Source of the DNA: Lonicera japonica
Taxonomy: Eukaryota > Streptophyta > Magnoliopsida > Dipsacales > Caprifoliaceae
DNA: 64,000 nt
NCBI GenBank assembly: GCA_021464415.1
Contig: CM038467.1
Coordinates: forward strand, 15,269,411-15,333,410
Direction of reading: 5' to 3'
Below, piece after piece: positions 10,772 to 24,097 of the stretch. Below the pieces are notes generated by a model. It was not told the DNA's origin, did no database searches, and saw only the letters and a program-made list of their open reading frames with translations. A program made the translations under genes and the position numbers. How positions within the stretch are numbered: position 1 is the first letter of the stretch; the number at the start of each line of letters is the position of its first letter.

Positions 10772-11960
10772 GGGTGCGTTTGATTGCAAACATGAAATTT
10801 GCATGGAAAGAAAATAAGTTCCAGGCAATTGAATTGCCTAGAATTGAGTTGCATGAAAAATGTCAATTAAATGTGTTTGATTGCCTTAATTTTCTACCCG
10901 AAAAATAGTGTACTTTTCCATCTTTTGGTGTTTGATAGACATTATTTTCTATGGTAATTGTAACTTTTTCCAACTTTTGTTGTTTGATAGTTATTATTTT
11001 CCATGAAACTTGAACATTTTTCCATGGAACTTGTATCTTTTTTACATGGAACTTACCTAAAAAATCAGATTTTTTAAAAACAGTTTCTTTTTTTTTTTTT
11101 ACAATTTTACTTTATCAAAAAACAGTTTTTTTTTTATTTTTGAACAATTTTACTTCATCGAAAAACTGTTTTTTTGAAAACAGTTTTTTTTTTTTTTTTA
11201 ATTTTACTTCATCAAAAAACAGTTTTTTTTTTTTTGAACAATTTTACTTCATCGAAAAACAGTTTTTTTTAAAACATTTTTTTTTATTTTTTAACAATTT
11301 TACGTCATCAAAAAACAGTTTTCTTTTTTTTGAACAATTTTACTTCATCGAAAAACAGTTTTTTTATTTTTTTCTAACAATTTTACTTCATCGAAAACCA
11401 GTTTTTTTTAAAACAGTTTTTTTATTTTTTTAACAATTTTACTTCAACAAAAAAACAGTTTTTTTATTTTTTTTAACAATTTTACTTCATCGAAAAACAG
11501 TTTTTTTTAAAACAGTTTTTTTATTTTTTTAACAATTTTACTTCATCAAAAAACAGTTTTTTTATTGTTTTGAACAATTTTACTTCATCGAAAAACAGTT
11601 TTTTTTAAAACAGTTTTTTTATTTTTTTAACAATTTTACTTTATCGAAAAACAGTTTTTTTAATTTTTTGAACAATTTTACTTCATCGAAAAACAGTTTT
11701 TTTTATTTTTTTAATAATTTTACTTCATCAAAAAACAAATTTTTTTTTAGACCACGCATGGTGTCATTGAATTGCCTCGACCCTAACCCCCCCCCCCCCC
11801 AAAGAAAATATTTTCCACCTTTACAAGAAAATGAAATGAATAGTAGAAAAAGTGGGAGTTTGACTCCATGAAAAATATTTGTAATCAAACACAACAAAAG
11901 TGAGAATTTGGGTGGAAAAGCCATATTTTCCATGGAAAATATGGCCTATCAAACACACCC
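10772..11960. mobile_element. Tourist-type (PIF/Harbinger) MITE expanded by a minisatellite
   Basis: Terminal inverted repeats GGGTGCGTTTGATTG (left) and CTATCAAACACACCC (right) are flanked by TAA at 10769-10771 and 11961-11963, the TWA target duplication of PIF/Harbinger elements. The arms hold further inverted similarity (CATGGAAA motifs near both ends). At 1189 bp it is longer than typical Tourist MITEs because its centre is occupied by the tandem array at about 11.09-11.74 kb. No transposase is encoded. Open frames inside it are products of the repeat. Confidence 0.75.
11085..11745 (+). repeat. Minisatellite, about 14 copies of an ACAATTTTACTTCATC unit
   Basis: The core ACAATTTTACTTCATC followed by GAAAAACAG or AAAAAACAG and a T-run recurs about 14 times. 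Spacings are mostly about 41 or about 55 bases. The longer spacing contains an extra TTTTAAAACAG segment, so much of the array has a roughly 96-bp higher-order period made of one short and one long unit. It is flanked by a run of 14 C at 11787-11800. Confidence 0.9.
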
Positions 11961-12270
11961 TAATTATATTAGGATCGATGGATATGAGCTTTACAGCTCA
12001 ACCAAACACACACGGGCTTGCTCAAGTATTTTATAGAGCTTAATAACACTAATAATTACCATGTATGGTATTGCACACCTCCGGAGTGTGGTACAAATTC
12101 TAGTAATTAATCAAGGAAAGGCAAGCAAAGATAAACCAAATCGATCTCCTTAGAACAGGAAAACGGTACAGATAGAGTCGAAACAAACTACAATTATATG
12201 AACTTGAAACAAACAGAAGTACATCTGTATGATGATTGACAATTTTTATGCCATCAAACTCACATAATCA

Positions 12271-13463
12271 TCACTTGGAAAACATCATTTTAACAAACTC
12301 CTCGTAATTGATCTGACCATCGCCGTCGATGTCTGCTTCTCTAATCATTCTATTCACATTTTTGTCACTCAACTTCTGCCCTAAGTTACTCATTACTTGC
12401 TTTATCTGCAAAAGAAAAAAAATTAGAGGATGTTTTGTACTAGTGAATTACCAAATTAAGGTAACATTGGAAGTTACTGAAGTTGCAGAATTTACAAATA
12501 AATGTATGTATATACCTCTGCAGCAGATATAAAGCCACTTTTATCTATATCAAACACCTTGAATGCCTCTTTGATCTCCTTCACTACACCATCGTCCTTC
12601 GCGCACAACAAACCGATAGAGAAAATCATTACTAAATAATAAATGGTAACTTTGGCATAAAAATGTAATGTTTGATGGACCATATTTCGAACTTCTTTAG
12701 CCCTTTATGGAGCTCATGCGAGCTTTTAACCAAGCGGAAAGCAGCTTGATTTTTAATATGGGTTTATCGAGCTGCGCTCAATAACAAAGTGATCATCGAG
12801 GCTGGAGGTTGGTAAGTTTTTAAACATCTAACAGTTTGGTATAATTATCACAGATCTTAGATACTATTGTCTTTGAAAGCATCTAAACGTTAACAGAAGA
12901 GTAAATAAATTTATGTACACCTTTAACCTCGGGTTGATAATAACATACAAAATTATAAGAAAAATAACGAGAATATAGAAAACAAGTTGCTAAAAAAATA
13001 TTAAAAAAAATTAAGACAGCAAAACCACTTCGAAATTGAGTATACATAAGAAAGTTGTAAGGAATGGATTTTCAAAAAAGACCTTCATTTTTTTGGCCAT
13101 CAAGTTGAGGAACTCGGTGAAGTTGATGGTACCACTGTGATCCGCATCAACTTCTTTGATCATAAATTGCACCTCATCTTCTGTTGGATTCTGCCCCAAA
13201 GATTTCATCACCGAACCCAATTCGTTGCTACTTATAACACCTATATATATATATACCATACATGCATCCATCTCAAGTTGTTGACAAACAACGCAGATCT
13301 CATCGGATAATTTGTTAGCTTAGAAAATAATAATGTCCCAAAAAAAAAAAGTTCATTAATTACAAAAGTAGAAAAGTAAATTGATACCATCGCCATTCTG
13401 ATCGAAAAGCTTAAAGGATTCCTTGAACTCGGAAATTTGTTCCTCCGTTAGCTGCTCTGCCAT
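12271..13463 (-). CDS. Calmodulin-like EF-hand calcium sensor (four exons, 149 aa)
   Basis: Exons 13463-13388, 13240-13083, 12596-12516 and 12405-12271 sum to 450 nt and encode exactly 149 residues, the length of plant calmodulin. Four EF-hand loops sit at the canonical calmodulin positions: 21-32 DQNGDGVISSNE, 57-68 [12 protein letters not shown], 94-105 [12 protein letters not shown] and 130-141 [12 protein letters not shown]. All keep Asp at position 1 and Glu at position 12, so all four should bind calcium. The first intron splits codon 26, the conserved site in plant calmodulin genes; two further introns follow codons 78 and 105. The start [13 protein letters not shown] is calmodulin-like, but many substitutions (for example KNVNRM for the usual acidic helix, and the KMMFSK end) mark it as a calmodulin-like protein, perhaps CML8/CML11 type. 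It would act as a calcium-dependent regulator of target proteins. Confidence 0.93.
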
Positions 13464-14109
13464 ATATCCTACCGAGAGATCGGTCAACAGCGCAACAAGA
13501 GAGAGAGCGAGAGGGTTTTGATTTGGCTTCACACTACGCTACTCTCTATGTATGTTTTTATGTATATTGATTGATGATTCTTTCCACTTTACTACTATCT
13601 ATGTAGGTAGATACAGATATAGATAGAGATAGAGACACACGCTTATGTACACACACGTACGCGTAATACACACGACCGACTTTTTTACTGGATAAAAAAT
13701 GTTCCTTCAAAAAAAAAATGAGATATAAGAACGGAGGAAATTAAGAGCATCCCGAAATAACTTTTTGAGTTCTAAATAATTGCATTGTACATTCACTAAC
13801 AAAATGCCAAATAAAAAAAAAAAGTCCGGTCCATGAGTTTGAAATATTTTAGAATGCACTCTTTAATAATACTTTTTTTTTTAATTTTTATTTAAGCTAA
13901 AGTACATACTATTTTTTTTAGCATATATAATAGCATCTCTCAGCAGTCAGCACCTATACTAATTTTTTTTAAAAAAAATGTAAACAAGAATTTGAATAAT
14001 TCTATACTCAATAAAATATATGGGATATTAAAAAATATGGGTTGTTTGAAAAAAAATTAGGAAATAATATTTTTGTAAATTAAGAGTCTATATTTAACTA
14101 AATTTTAAA

Positions 14110-14490
14110 AGGAGCGCAAAGTTAACATTACAATAAATTTTTAAATTGTATTTTTGATGAAATCATGTAAAATTAAGTTTGTGCTACATGTTTTTTTAGC
14201 ATATTATTATAAATAAGTGTTTAATTGACAGTACTTTAGAATAATTTTAACAAACTACATATTTAAAACCTACTTATTAATAAAATGCACATAATCATTT
14301 TTTCAGAGTTATGCAAAGTTAAGTTTGCACTCCTTATTTTCTAAAACATTATTATGTATTTGTATTTATTTGACATTATTTTAAAACATTATGAATAAAA
14401 CATAAGAATATATTTGTTAAAAAATATAAACATATCATGCAAAACAAATTTGCATTAATTTTTTTTTTATTGCAAAGTTAAGTTTGCACT
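14110..14490. repeat. Diverged tandem repeat, period about 150 bp
   Basis: GCAAAGTTAAGTTTGCACTC occurs near 14316 and 14470, and a related GTAAAATTAAGTTTGTGCT near 14168. Between them run similar AT-rich stretches (TATTATTATAAATAAGTG, ATTATTATGTATTTGTA, TTGACA). The pattern fits two to three old copies of a unit of about 150 bp. Origin unknown. Confidence 0.4.
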
Positions 14491-15245
14491 CGGTCGAACC
14501 CCTTTATTTTAAAACGCAATTGATAAACAAGCTTTTATTTTAGAATGATAATAATATTTAGGCCCTTATTTTTAAAAATTATTATTCAATAATTTTTTTG
14601 TGAAAAATATTATTACGTAAAATCTTTTACCTCATTTTCAGTAAAATATATGCGTACGAGTACCTCAAAAATAGATGATGAATTAAAGTTGAACCACTTT
14701 TCCTTTAATAATAAATTATTGTGCATATTTTTAGTGAGCGTGGTCTTACTCTTAAAATTTACTTAACGGAAGGATAACTTTTGCAGAGTTATTTTAATTT
14801 TATTTTAAAAAAGAAGAGCAAGTTTTTTACTTTGAGTTGGCATAACATAAAACAAAATTATAATTTTTCCCCCTTTCTTTTAAGAATGATTACCTACTTT
14901 CGCACTCGTGGAGAGAGGATTTGCTACTTCTCTTGACCCATTTCGTTAATTTTCTTTTTAGTAAAGGTGTCGTTATAGAACTTAATGAAGATGTTCTAAT
15001 TAAGCAAAGTTCGTTCCAAAATAAAAAGGCGGAGGGGAGAAAAAAAATGAAACCCCAACTAAAAACCTCCACAAGAATACCTTCGTCATTATTTTTGAGT
15101 TGTGTTAATATGTTTGAATTGCTTAAACATAAAAGGATTGAATGAATTAGTGGTTTAAATTTATTTGAGATACCTATACCAAAAATAGTGGATGCATCTC
15201 ATGTGAGATAGTACATTTCTCATACAAACCAATTCGTAAGAACTA

Positions 15246-15281
15246 GAACTTTTAGCAACGAAAAAGAGTCGCTAAAAGTTC
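15246..15281. repeat. Perfect 11-bp-arm hairpin
   Basis: GAACTTTTAGC and GCTAAAAGTTC are exact inverted complements separated by 14 bases containing CGAAAAAGAGTC. The arm-plus-loop pattern resembles subterminal motifs of plant CACTA-like elements. No element ends or target duplication are evident. Confidence 0.45.
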
Positions 15282-15953
15282 AGTATGTACAGACTTATCC
15301 ATGTGAGAAATTTTCTGCCCTGTTAGATACCCAAGTCTAAATGTGATAAAGGGTAAAACTAAATATATAGATTAAGCTTAAATGTAAACTAAAACCGACC
15401 ATTTTATCAAAGAGAGCGTAAAATCAAATCAAAACATGAAGATTCAAATATGAGCCGTGTTCATATGCTCTCTTATTTCATTAGCTTCCTGGCAATTTCC
15501 AACAGTTGGAGATGTTTCCCCATCAAAGAAAACAAGTGTTGTCTAATCTTAAAATCAAACGGACGTGGAGTCCAAAACAGAGAAAAAAAAATCGAAATGA
15601 TAAATAATACTTATGTGCTAAACAGCATCAAGAACAATTGCAGGTACCAAAAAGTAATATCACGATCCTACAATTAGAGATGGTTTTTACCCCAAATCGT
15701 TGTTATAACAACAAAAAGTAACAACGAACCAACTGGGATTTTAGAGTACAGAGAAGCAACCAGTCCAATTGAAAATTCTAGGACATTGTATGTAGTATGG
15801 TTTATCTCAACTCTCTCAGCTTTATGCAGAGGAGACTGCATATGCGGAAAGCTCAATTGGTTAAATCATCATCATCATCATCATGTATCGTTATATGCAA
15901 AAATTTACTTTGTTAAAAGTCTCTCTTCCCAAAAAAAGTAGGATAAGAATTTG

Positions 15954-18900
15954 CTACGAGGATGAATGGTACTTGTCCTTTACAGCCATAGCTGCTGCTC
16001 TATACCATGAAGCTGCAGCCATAGCACCAGGATCTGGCACTGTTGCGAGGATCTCTCCAGATACATAAGTTGAACGACCAGCCTACAGAAGCAAAACCCA
16101 TTAGATATTTTCTGTATATATCAGCAAAACAGATCATAGACATGCGTAAGCAGTAGGGGGGAAGATGACAATTAAAAAAACGTGCAGTGATCAAAACAGG
16201 CTCAGTCAGAATAATATATATATATATTGTTTCAGCCCGTAATTAAGAGTCCATCTTTCCTTTTTGAACATTTCACAGAGAGTCTAGAGTCCTTTTTCAA
16301 TAAAGATAGGCACACAAATACTACCAAAAATGATGTGTTAGTTACTCGATCAGTCAACAATTAATTGTTCCAACTACTTGTAGGTAGGGCCGGTTGAAAT
16401 TATTGTTTCTTAGAAAGTGTGCAAGTTAAATCGTTAATTTGCAACAGTAAAGCTAAAGTGCTACCAGAATCTCAAAACGTCAAAAGTATGTCCTTAAGAA
16501 GATATACGAGTTCAGTATCATACTGCCCTTGCCCTAGCGAGGGTGAGTTAAGCATGTCATTCATGCTCAATTTGAAATGGGAATTTCTTAAAAACCCTTA
16601 TCCTCTCATAGAAATAATGCATAATAGTTTACTAACCTGGTCATCTGAATAGTATGCGCTTGTTCATATCAAAATTTCTATCTGGGCTATGGTCATTTTT
16701 TCAAATTAAAAAGGAATTGTATGTAATTATGGACAACCAAGCTCCCCTATAATAGATTATGGTATGTTTTCTATTTGTAGATATAATAAAATTCAGTAGA
16801 TAGTGATATTTTTCTAACTCCAGATCTATGAATGACTGCATAAAGCCATACATGCAATTTCAGAGGCTTTCTACATATTTCCCGAAAGCAAGCTTCTGTA
16901 TTGTCCCAAATCTCCATAGATAAAAGGGGAAAATAACATTTGGAATTCAAAAATCAAACGGGGAAAATGATAAAAGAAGAAAGCCACCTGGGCCTGCATA
17001 TCTTTGGTTGATTCAGCTCCATCCACCGCTGCCTGAGACGAGAGAACAAAAGCCTCGACAGCATCATCCCCAGCAGCTAGCCTCTGTTTATATGAATATT
17101 GATGTATCAACATATGAACTTAACTACAACAGGCAACAAAAAGGAAACCGCCAATGATAACCTCTTTAAGAACGGTAGATGCTGGAATAAGAGCATCTAA
17201 TAATGTGCGATAACCAGCACTAGCACCTCCATATTTACTTATTGCAGCAACGGCAGCTTCAAGTGCATCAGTCCCTGAATCAATAAACTCAAATAGTCAA
17301 TATTAGAGTCTAAAATAAAGATTAAAAGAATGCAACAGAAATCGTCTCACAGTGCGCTGGTTTTATAACTGAGTGGCTGTTTGCTTTCAACTGCGCGTAT
17401 GCTGCTTTGCAGAATATATCATATCTGTTTAAAATTTTGAAACACGTAAGTATGAGAAACTAAACATATGAACAAACTAGCAATGCACAGATAAAAATGA
17501 AGGGTCAATGAGTTGAAAGACAGAGAATGCAAGATACATGATCCCACTTGTTCCTCCCATAACTCTTCTGATAGAAGATCCAATTTCGTTAACAGTTTCT
17601 GCAGGATCATTCAGGGGATAACTGGAAAACCATAAGATGGAAAATAAATATTAGATGTAAAAATTAAAAGCTTTTTGAATTATCAAGAACGGTGAAGTCT
17701 GAAAATCAAACAGTGAAGAAAAACTTTTACAATTTGAGAGATCAATAAAAAAGCTTATATAAAGAAGTCATGTAGAAAATGAGATTGAAGGAAGAAACCT
17801 GTATTAGATAACATCAAACCATTAAGAATATGATTGTGTAACAACTCACACATGTAATAAACTAATTAAGAACTTACATCCAACGAAAAAGAAAGACAAA
17901 TTAAACATCTACTTTGTAATTTCTTGAGGAAGGACCGCAGTTGCATAAAATGGAATCTTATATTATTAACACCATGCTGATTTATTCATATTAGACACAT
18001 CAACTACAAGTCACTCAATAGCAGCAAAATTCTAATATCAAAGTCATACATGATTTTATCATCTGCCATATTATAAAAAAAGAAGATAATTATTTAAAAA
18101 GCAGAAATAAATTAATCAACACAATGAAACAAATGAAGATAAACTTACTACTTCTTCATGTCTTCGAGAATAGCTGTTGCACCTCTAAACATCTGCAAGG
18201 AAACCATAATTCAGCCATTATGTTCAACAACTTATCAAATAGTAAATGGAAACACAAATCTAGTATAGTTGTGGACTTACTGTTGACCCACAGTCACCGT
18301 CACCTACTTTACTATCCCATTCATTTAAACTGTCCCTATAATTGATAACTGCAGTTGCTGCTGCCTGAATAGCTGCCTCAAGAATACTACCTTGTTCATT
18401 TAGCTGTTCTGGTCGACTCAGTGTCAGTGTCTATATAAAAGCATAGAGAAGGACATATCAGGACTGATGATGTCAATACAAAAATTGAAGATCCGTAAAC
18501 ATTTAATGATTAAAAATTGAACGCAAATAATTTTGATACCATCAAAATTATTCAAAAGTATGTCTCATGAAGTGTAAAGCAAGAATGAAAAACAGAACAG
18601 GTAAGTATATTGAGAATGAGAAACATAGATATCAAGTCATGATAAAATTATTTTGCAGACATTATATTCACCAAACCTCATCACTCTTTGTTGAACGCGA
18701 TGGTGGAACCGGAACAGGAATCTTGGCAGGTGGGTGATTACCTGAAAGCATTACGACTCCCTCGTTTTATGCTCAAATATCACTTTTGTAAATAAAAAAT
18801 AAACCTCTTTTTACAAGTAATTTAGGTAATGAAGTGTTGTTGACGTTAAAAATTATTTCTTTAACCAACTTATGATGATCTAATATTCTAATAGTGAAAG

Positions 18901-21900
18901 TAGCACACCCGTTGTTTCTATAACATCAGAATAAATTGGGTTGTCAATTTGTGATGTAAATGCCCTTCAAAAGTGGATGACTCTTTAAAGAAGGGGGAAG
19001 GAAAAACATATTTCAATGCATTGCTAACCATCAACGCCAACAGGCCAATATGGAGCCTTAGTTGCAGCATCCAAACATTGCAAAATTGCTTGATCAGCCT
19101 TCATGACGGTAATTGAAAATCCTGCGCAAAACCAAAACGGTGACACCATACTTTTGGGTAAACAAAAGCTCAAGGCAACTGAAAGGGCTTTTTAGACTAT
19201 GCCTCCTATTTTACATGCGAAATTAGACTTACTCCCCTGTTTTCACTTTTCATAATCATAAGACTTTGCCCTACGTAAAACTGGGGGTTAAGTCAAAGGA
19301 TTATGTTCAAAATTAGACATTCCCAACCCCCCCCCCCCCCTCAAAAAAAAGAAGAAAGAAAGAAAAAAAATATGTATGAGATTCCCCCGCATGAAGGGGT
19401 CAAAGTCTAATGATAAAGGAAACAGGAGGGTAAGTCTAATTTCGCATTAATAACAGGGCAAAAAAAAGAAAGAAAGAAAAAACCCAAACTAAAATGAACC
19501 AGACATGTCAAGAAAGGCAAACTTAAACAAACCTGCCATATCAAGAGAGGTCATAAATGATCCTGTATACACTCTATCAACAGCCAGTCCATGTTCCAGC
19601 TGCAATTTAGGGACTGCTTTTCCAGCCGCAATCATCAGTTCCATTGCAGGGGTAGCACCTAAACTGCAATTTAATTTGAATTTCAGGTAGAAAGTTAACA
19701 TAAAATTGGTAAAATGAACAGTATGCTCAGTCTTGTGGTTCTTAACTCTTAAGTAACTAGGATTGATGAATTTCTGTAACAGGAGAGGGTTGAGCTGGGT
19801 TAATTGAGGAAATGGGGGTTGAAAAAGGTATCTCCCAAGGATTATTTGTAGGTATAAAGTTGCAGAATGACAGAGAAAAGAAGTCCAATCCTAAGATCCC
19901 TTGGCCATCACCAAATATCCGAAAAAGAAAAACTTTAAAAGCTCTGCAAAACTTTCTTATATCTCTCAAACCAAAAGTCGAAGATCACAATGATAACTGG
20001 AATCTAGCCAAAAGACATATGGCAAAAGTAAATTTGAATACATATAATTCTCCTCTTTAAACTCAAAGTGCCTACTGTTAACTGAATTTAAAAAACATAA
20101 TACGTAATTTATTTAAAACAAATGGAGAAAAAATGAAAAAAACATGGGGACCGGGGGGGAGAGGATCTGCCGGCCAGTATGTTTTCCAATTTTTTCCATT
20201 TTCTTAGAGAAAAATATCACGCATGCATCCATATTCCTACTGAGTACTGACATAGCAATTTGTCTCAACAAATAGAAGGGAAAAAGTACTCAAGTAGTCA
20301 ACAATGAGTTACTCTCCAACATGCGACAATAATTTTGTTCTCAGAAATGTCCAATCCTCAAAGAGCCTTATGCAGAAAACATAATCAAATGTTTCTGAGA
20401 TGTCTATATACTTCCAGTGGAGTTATGGAATCTTTGTAAGTTGTCATGAGGCCTATGCAAGACAATCTACAGGGAAGAATAAAATACATTGACCTACCCA
20501 TTAATCATAAGCACGACCCTACTTCCGCGTTTAATAGGAACATAATTAGTTTCCTGAAAAATAATAGAATAGGAGTAAAATTAAATTCTAAACTAACATG
20601 TAAACAACTAGGGAAAAGACATAACAAGGTTGTAATGGGATAGTATATACATGCATAATGTGAAGGAGAAATCTAATTCAAATGCACTTGTCTGACAGTG
20701 ATGACTAAAAGCTGAAATCCTTTTAGCATCAAGGGCAGATCCAGGATTCTTGTAAGGGGTGGGTTGGTGTAAAAAGGATACGAGCCAATTTTAAATGAAC
20801 GGGTTTGAACTTAATAATTAATGAAAATTTTATCGTTGCAAGTTTAAAATATAATGACTATTCCATTACTAAATTGCTTATTCACCATTGTTTTGGCACT
20901 TGTAAGATTTTTACTTTGTTTGAGTACTATGCTCACTTTACTAAACTGCTTATTCATTGTTGTTTTGTCAATAGTAATGATAAGTGTTTATAAATATTTT
21001 TTTTATGATGTTAATAAGTAGCAAAACCAAATTTAATCGTAAAAAAATTCAGTATTAAAATAATTCAACATGTAAACTTAGCATGATCAATATTTACTTA
21101 AAGTTAATCACAAAGTTAAATTAAATTAATATCTAAGATTAATCGTATATACCTAAAATAAAATTGGCATAAGGAACTTTTTTTTTAATAAAAGGCAACA
21201 AGGTTTGATAAATAAAAAAAAAGGAAGAAGAAAAGAAAACATAACAAAGGAAAAGAGGAGGTCAGATAAAAAGAGCTAAAAAGAAAAGGATAGGGGATTA
21301 TTTAAACCTGTGACCACCTATCATTAAATGAAGGCACCTTACCACTTAAGCTACAACCAATTACATGTCTACTGGTCTTCATAGGTTATATATTTATTTT
21401 GCTGAGCTACCCCTACATCAATACTCTAATTAATACTGAGAAAAAAAAATTGGAGTGGGCTGCCACCCCCTAAATCAGCCCATGTTTAGGATAGTATTAT
21501 TCTTGACCATAATGCAAAATGAAAACTCGAACTTCAACTGTTCAATAATTACCCTAAAGGAACCGCTCAATGTTCAAAGAGTTAGCTGAAGAAAAAATTT
21601 AATTTTAAACGAAGAACTTGAGTTTTCCTAAATAAACTGATTGTAGTGCAAGGCTTAATTCAGATTCAGTTTTCTAATTTTCACTTAAATCACTCTGGAA
21701 AGTAAATAAAATGGTTCGTGATTCCAATTCCACCAAAGCGGGAAAGAAAAATAGAAAAGAAACAGATAGACAACGAATTTCAAGAATTTTATTGAGAGGC
21801 AGGGGAGGAGAGACGCATGCAAAGAGCATAGAAGTTCTCTAGAGACTTGGAAGGAAGTGAATCAAGTACAGAAAGATTGGCCCAACTAACCAATGATTAT

Positions 21901-24049
21901 TCCAAGGAAACAAGTATTTGAATCTTTTAGTTAGTAATAATCTAAATTCACATCCTCCAATATACTAATTGCAACTTTGACCAATGAAGATTCTTATAAA
22001 TTCTAGACCAGTTAAAATATTTCCATTTTATTCTTTTTGTGCACAGATAGAAGAGAAAACAAATAATAATCATGACGTCAAAAAATCTCTGAATCGACAT
22101 ACCGGTGACAGTATCTGAGTAAGAACATGAGAAACCACAACATCAACAGGTTGGATGTCAGCAACAGCAGCACCTGCTTCCCCGTGCTGAAAGAAATGCA
22201 TATATGATCGACTTATTTTTCAAAAAGTAAGAACAAGAAACTTAATTACTTGATGAGATAGAAGCAGGAATGCAATGCCCAATAATCACTGAGCACCTAA
22301 ACTGCAAAGCAGCATTAATAATAACAAAATATAGCTTCACACATGAAGTCCATAATATGTTTGGAGGATAGTGTGTTTGATAAGAATATTAGCAGTTGCA
22401 GCCTCGGCTGCTTTACACTGACCTTGAGGCTTAACGAACTTTCAAGCGAGGAAACTTGAAAAGGCAAGTTGTAATAACCTTAAAGTTAGAGAGAGGAGGG
22501 TGGAAGAATAGGCACTCTAGGGTTAGAGAGAGGGAAAAGCAAACTATCCAAAAATTATTAGATTACATTTTTTTTTGAATTGCACTTATTAGTTGGAACA
22601 TGGAGGATGAGGTGACTTATAAAGTTCCACTTACAATTCCAAGCCCAAGCTCCATCTTTCCTTGGCCCAAACGGTCTGAGGTGACTTGACCTGGCAGAGT
22701 GCAAACAGACAAAGCAACACCCATTGTCCCAACCATTTCAGAGGCACGTTTTGCTTCTGCAGCAACATCAATGAGAGAACGACCAGAAGCAGCTGCAGCT
22801 CCAGCAACCTGTATTTCACAAAATAAATAAGCGTAGTTGAAAGGCTTAAACTCAAATACTAAATAAACAAATAAGCAAATAAAAGCACCTTTATGAGCTT
22901 CGGACTACTTGTCTTTACCTAGCCATCGATATCATAAGAGGAAAACAAAAGGATCTTTTGACTTACCCCTAGTATTAATGCCCATATTAGACTCCCAACC
23001 CTCCTCTTCCCCTCTCTTTCCCTTTCAACAATAATTATTTATTGAGTAAACCACCCTAATGGCCCTTAAACTATTGGCCTAGTGTCACTTTGGCCACTAA
23101 ACTAAAAAATGCTCCACTTTGGCCCTTCCATCCAAATTTTCTGTTAAGTTGGACGGAAATGGGAGGCATTTTTGTCATTTCAATTATTTTAAAAAAAATA
23201 AATACATTTAATTAGACTTTTTATCAAAAAAAATTATAAAAAAAAACAAAATTAATGTTTATAAAAAATAATTTTAATTAAAGTGTTTTTAAGAAACTAT
23301 TATAATAATAAACAAAATGGAAAAGGAAAAGGAAACAAAAGAGAGAGAGAGAGAGAGAGATGAAGATGGAGAAACCCACCTCCCCATCTTATTATCATCA
23401 TCATCACAGCCTTTTACACATAACAGTAAAGATCAAGAAAAAGAAAGAAAGAAATGGTATATATGTTTTGCTGTTATTTGGTCGTATATATATATAGATA
23501 TAGATAGATACACTCTCTTTCTCTCTCTAAAGAGAAGAGAGAGTGAGAAGGGCTGTTTATTTTGTGGAATGTGAAATCATTGGCTCTCCGGTGAATTGAT
23601 CCGCGGATGATCAATTTTCAAAAGAGAGGGGCACCCACCCTTTGGAACCTCCCTACCACTCCCTGTTTTTGAGCCTCATTCTGGAGCTCCAGAGAAAATG
23701 GTGTTCGATATATATATATCCCCAAATTTAAACCCCACCCAATTCTCTCCTCCTCTCAGTGTATACATATATGTTCTAAAGATAAGGATTCCTTCAATTA
23801 TACATGTAATTAGCACAAATACAGATAGGGATTTTGGTTATTATATAGCAAAGAAAACAATGAAATATATAACAGAAGCACCAAAGCTCCTTGCTTGAAA
23901 ACCCTTCATTATCCTTACACATATTTGTTAATTTTCTTTTTTCTTTGAGACAAAGGGGGTTGGAGAAGATGAAATGGTGGAGGAATAGGAGAGGATGAAA
24001 TGGTGAAGGAGAGGTGGAGACAATGGTGGTGGGGAGGCCGGCAGATAGG

Positions 24050-24097
<48 letters not shown>

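Larger units (their letters stand above)
13464..15953. other. Promoter side of the calmodulin-like gene and intergenic DNA
   Basis: Just upstream of the start codon are GAGAGA-rich leader sequence and GATA/AGAT and ACAC/ACGT simple repeats (about 13.5-13.68 kb). The rest is AT-rich, with a diverged tandem repeat at 14.11-14.49 kb and a hairpin at 15.25 kb. The last 200 bases are the 3' flank of the kinase gene, including an (ATC)n microsatellite at 15866-15884. No exon recognised. Confidence 0.5.

Noticed and set aside
11140..11433. Open frame of NNFTSSKNSFFF-type repeats (+)
   Set aside because: Pure product of the minisatellite; low complexity and no gene signals.
10900..11760. CRISPR-like array in the minisatellite
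   Set aside because: Spacers are low-complexity T-runs, not unique, and the context is a plant MITE.
16871..17113. Separate small genes suggested by open frames on the minus strand at 16871-17113 and elsewhere in 16-27 kb
   Set aside because: These are single exons of the kinase gene plus intron read-through.
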